Assembly (NCBI GenBank): GCA_036741775.1
Contig: DAINRQ010000010.1
Coordinates: 1-64,000, forward strand
Direction of reading: 5' to 3'
DNA: 64,000 bases
DNA from: JAJKIV01 sp036741775
GTDB lineage: Bacteria; Gemmatimonadota; Gemmatimonadetes; Gemmatimonadales; Gemmatimonadaceae
Positions within the stretch are counted from its first letter, which is position 1; each line of letters opens with the position of its first letter. The translations under genes were made by a program, and so were the position numbers. The notes beneath the pieces were generated by a model. It made no database searches and was not told where the DNA came from. It saw only the letters and a list, made by a program, of their open reading frames with translations. This document shows, piece by piece, positions 63,168 to 64,000 of the stretch.

Positions 63168-64000
63168 GTGCGCGAGATCGCAACGATCGCGGGCATACGT
63201 GACGCTGTGCGCCATGCACGAGCAGAGGGCCAGCGCATCGGATTCGTCCCGACGATGGGGTTCCTGCACGAGGGGCACCTGCGGCTCGTGGACGAGGCCC
63301 GGCGCCTTACGGGTTGCGTGGTGATGAGCGTCTTCGTCAACCCGACGCAGTTCGGGCCTTCGGAGGACTTCGCCCGCTACCCGCGTGACATCGCGGGCGA
63401 CACGGAGAAAGCGCGCCGCCGTGGCGTCGACCTCCTGTTCGTTCCAGAGGTCGAGGCGATGTATCCATCGGCGCCCACGATACACGTGACGGCGGACGAG
63501 CTTCCAACGCGGTGGGAGGGCGCGGTGCGCCCTGGACACTTCTCGGGCGTCCTCACGGTAGTCGCGAAGCTGTTCAACATCGTCGGCCCGGACGTCGCGG
63601 TATTCGGCCGGAAGGACTTTCAGCAGGCAACGCTCATTCGCCGCATGGCCCGAGAGCTCGACATTCCCGTGGAGGTCGTCGTCGCGCCGACCGTTCGCGA
63701 GCCGGACGGCCTCGCGATGTCGAGCCGCAACACGTACCTCGACGCCGCGGCTCGGGCGCAGGCGCTCGCGCTCGTGGAGAGCCTCCGCGCCGCGGCGCGC
63801 GCGTTCGAGGCCGGCGAGCGTGCCGGCGAGGCCATCGCCACGGTCGGTCGCGCGACGCTCGCGGCCTTTCCGGGCGTCACGCCGGACTACTTCGCGCTGG
63901 TCGACCCGGACCACATGCGAGAGGTCGCGACAGCGGATGGCGACAGCGTCGCGATCGTCGCGGCGCGCGTTGGCAAGACGCGCCTCATCGATAACATGGT
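63168..64000 (+). CDS. panC: Pantothenate synthetase (3' end outside window)
   Basis: Condenses pantoate and beta-alanine with ATP. 277 codons are visible from GTG 63168 with no stop, and the family is about 280 residues, so only a few are missing. Motifs: FVPTMGFLHEGHLRLVDEA (ATP-binding), NPTQFGPSEDF, PGHFSGVLTVVAKLFNIVGPDVAVFGRKDFQQ, VREPDGLAMSSRNTYL and KTRLIDN at the end. Its start follows the panB stop closely. Confidence 0.97.
   Translation, partial: MREIATIAGIRDAVRHARAEGQRIGFVPTMGFLHEGHLRLVDEARRLTGCVVMSVFVNPTQFGPSEDFARYPRDIAGDTEKARRRGVDLLFVPEVEAMYPSAPTIHVTADELPTRWEGAVRPGHFSGVLTVVAKLFNIVGPDVAVFGRKDFQQATLIRRMARELDIPVEVVVAPTVREPDGLAMSSRNTYLDAAARAQALALVESLRAAARAFEAGERAGEAIATVGRATLAAFPGVTPDYFALVDPDHMREVATADGDSVAIVAARVGKTRLIDNM

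Overview
The window is chromosomal DNA of a G+C-rich bacterium (about two thirds G+C by eye) and is almost entirely coding. Neighbouring genes typically overlap by 1 to 4 bases (ATGA, GTGA or TAATG junctions) and GTG starts are common. The gene set is a typical diderm housekeeping set: isoprenoid, phospholipid, cell-wall elongation, purine, tryptophan, folate and pantothenate synthesis. It is accompanied by several cyclic-di-GMP, GAF-domain and protein-kinase signalling proteins. From recollection of gene order and protein style, Gemmatimonadota is the closest match. This is an inference and no search was run.

Layout. 1-5418 (+): pyrH (partial), frr, uppS, cdsA, dxr, rseP and a small exported protein. 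5433-7052 (-): Ser/Thr kinase with a PEGA-type exterior. 7064-12710 (+): promoter, rpsO, terminator-like hairpin, pnp, M16 peptidase, ald, dut. 12711-13184: a rare non-coding stretch. 13185-15428: polysaccharide deacetylase (+), facing a geranylgeranyl-reductase-like flavoprotein and its ferredoxin (-). 15475-24728 (+): mreB, mreC, mreD, mrdA, rodA, accD, folC, hisS. 24736-24867: a REP/MITE-like palindrome. 24932-29725 (+): proS, lysA, a phosphodiesterase, guaA. 29732-30184 (-): ptsN. 30318-34194 (+): dusB, larB, diguanylate cyclase. 34232-34670: tmRNA with its promoter and a hairpin. 34671-35249: a small element with terminal inverted repeats that carries an S23-type four-helix-bundle gene. 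35215-49885 (-): one probable operon of truA, a transaldolase-like gene, a Deg protease lipoprotein, purB, purC, psd, pssA, purS, purQ, a zinc-ribbon gene, purL, purF and ppdK. 50036-52425 (+): GAF protein and trpD. 52422-53030 (-): lexA. 53113-59741 (+): trpC, trpF, trpB, a HEAT-repeat protein, an HD-GYP protein, trpA. 59790-64000 (+): chemoreceptor-like protein, folK, panB, panC (cut by the window end).

How the genes work together. CdsA makes the CDP-diacylglycerol that PssA and Psd turn into phosphatidylethanolamine. Dxr and UppS supply the lipid carrier used by the MreBCD/PBP2/RodA elongation machine. PurF, PurS/Q/L, PurC, PurB and GuaA cover much of purine synthesis. The diguanylate cyclase and the HD-GYP protein are candidate makers and breakers of cyclic-di-GMP.

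Main points of interest. (1) The inverted-repeat element beside tmRNA, whose right repeat supplies the last codons and the stop of ppdK. (2) A fructose-6-phosphate-aldolase-like protein in which the three key active-site residues are replaced in an ungapped alignment. (3) A tandem direct-repeat LexA operator candidate sitting on a good lexA promoter. (4) Several promoters placed so that mRNAs would be leaderless. (5) A heptamer, CCTAACG/CGTTAGG, that recurs through the coding sequence and accounts for most of the rare TTA codons I noticed.
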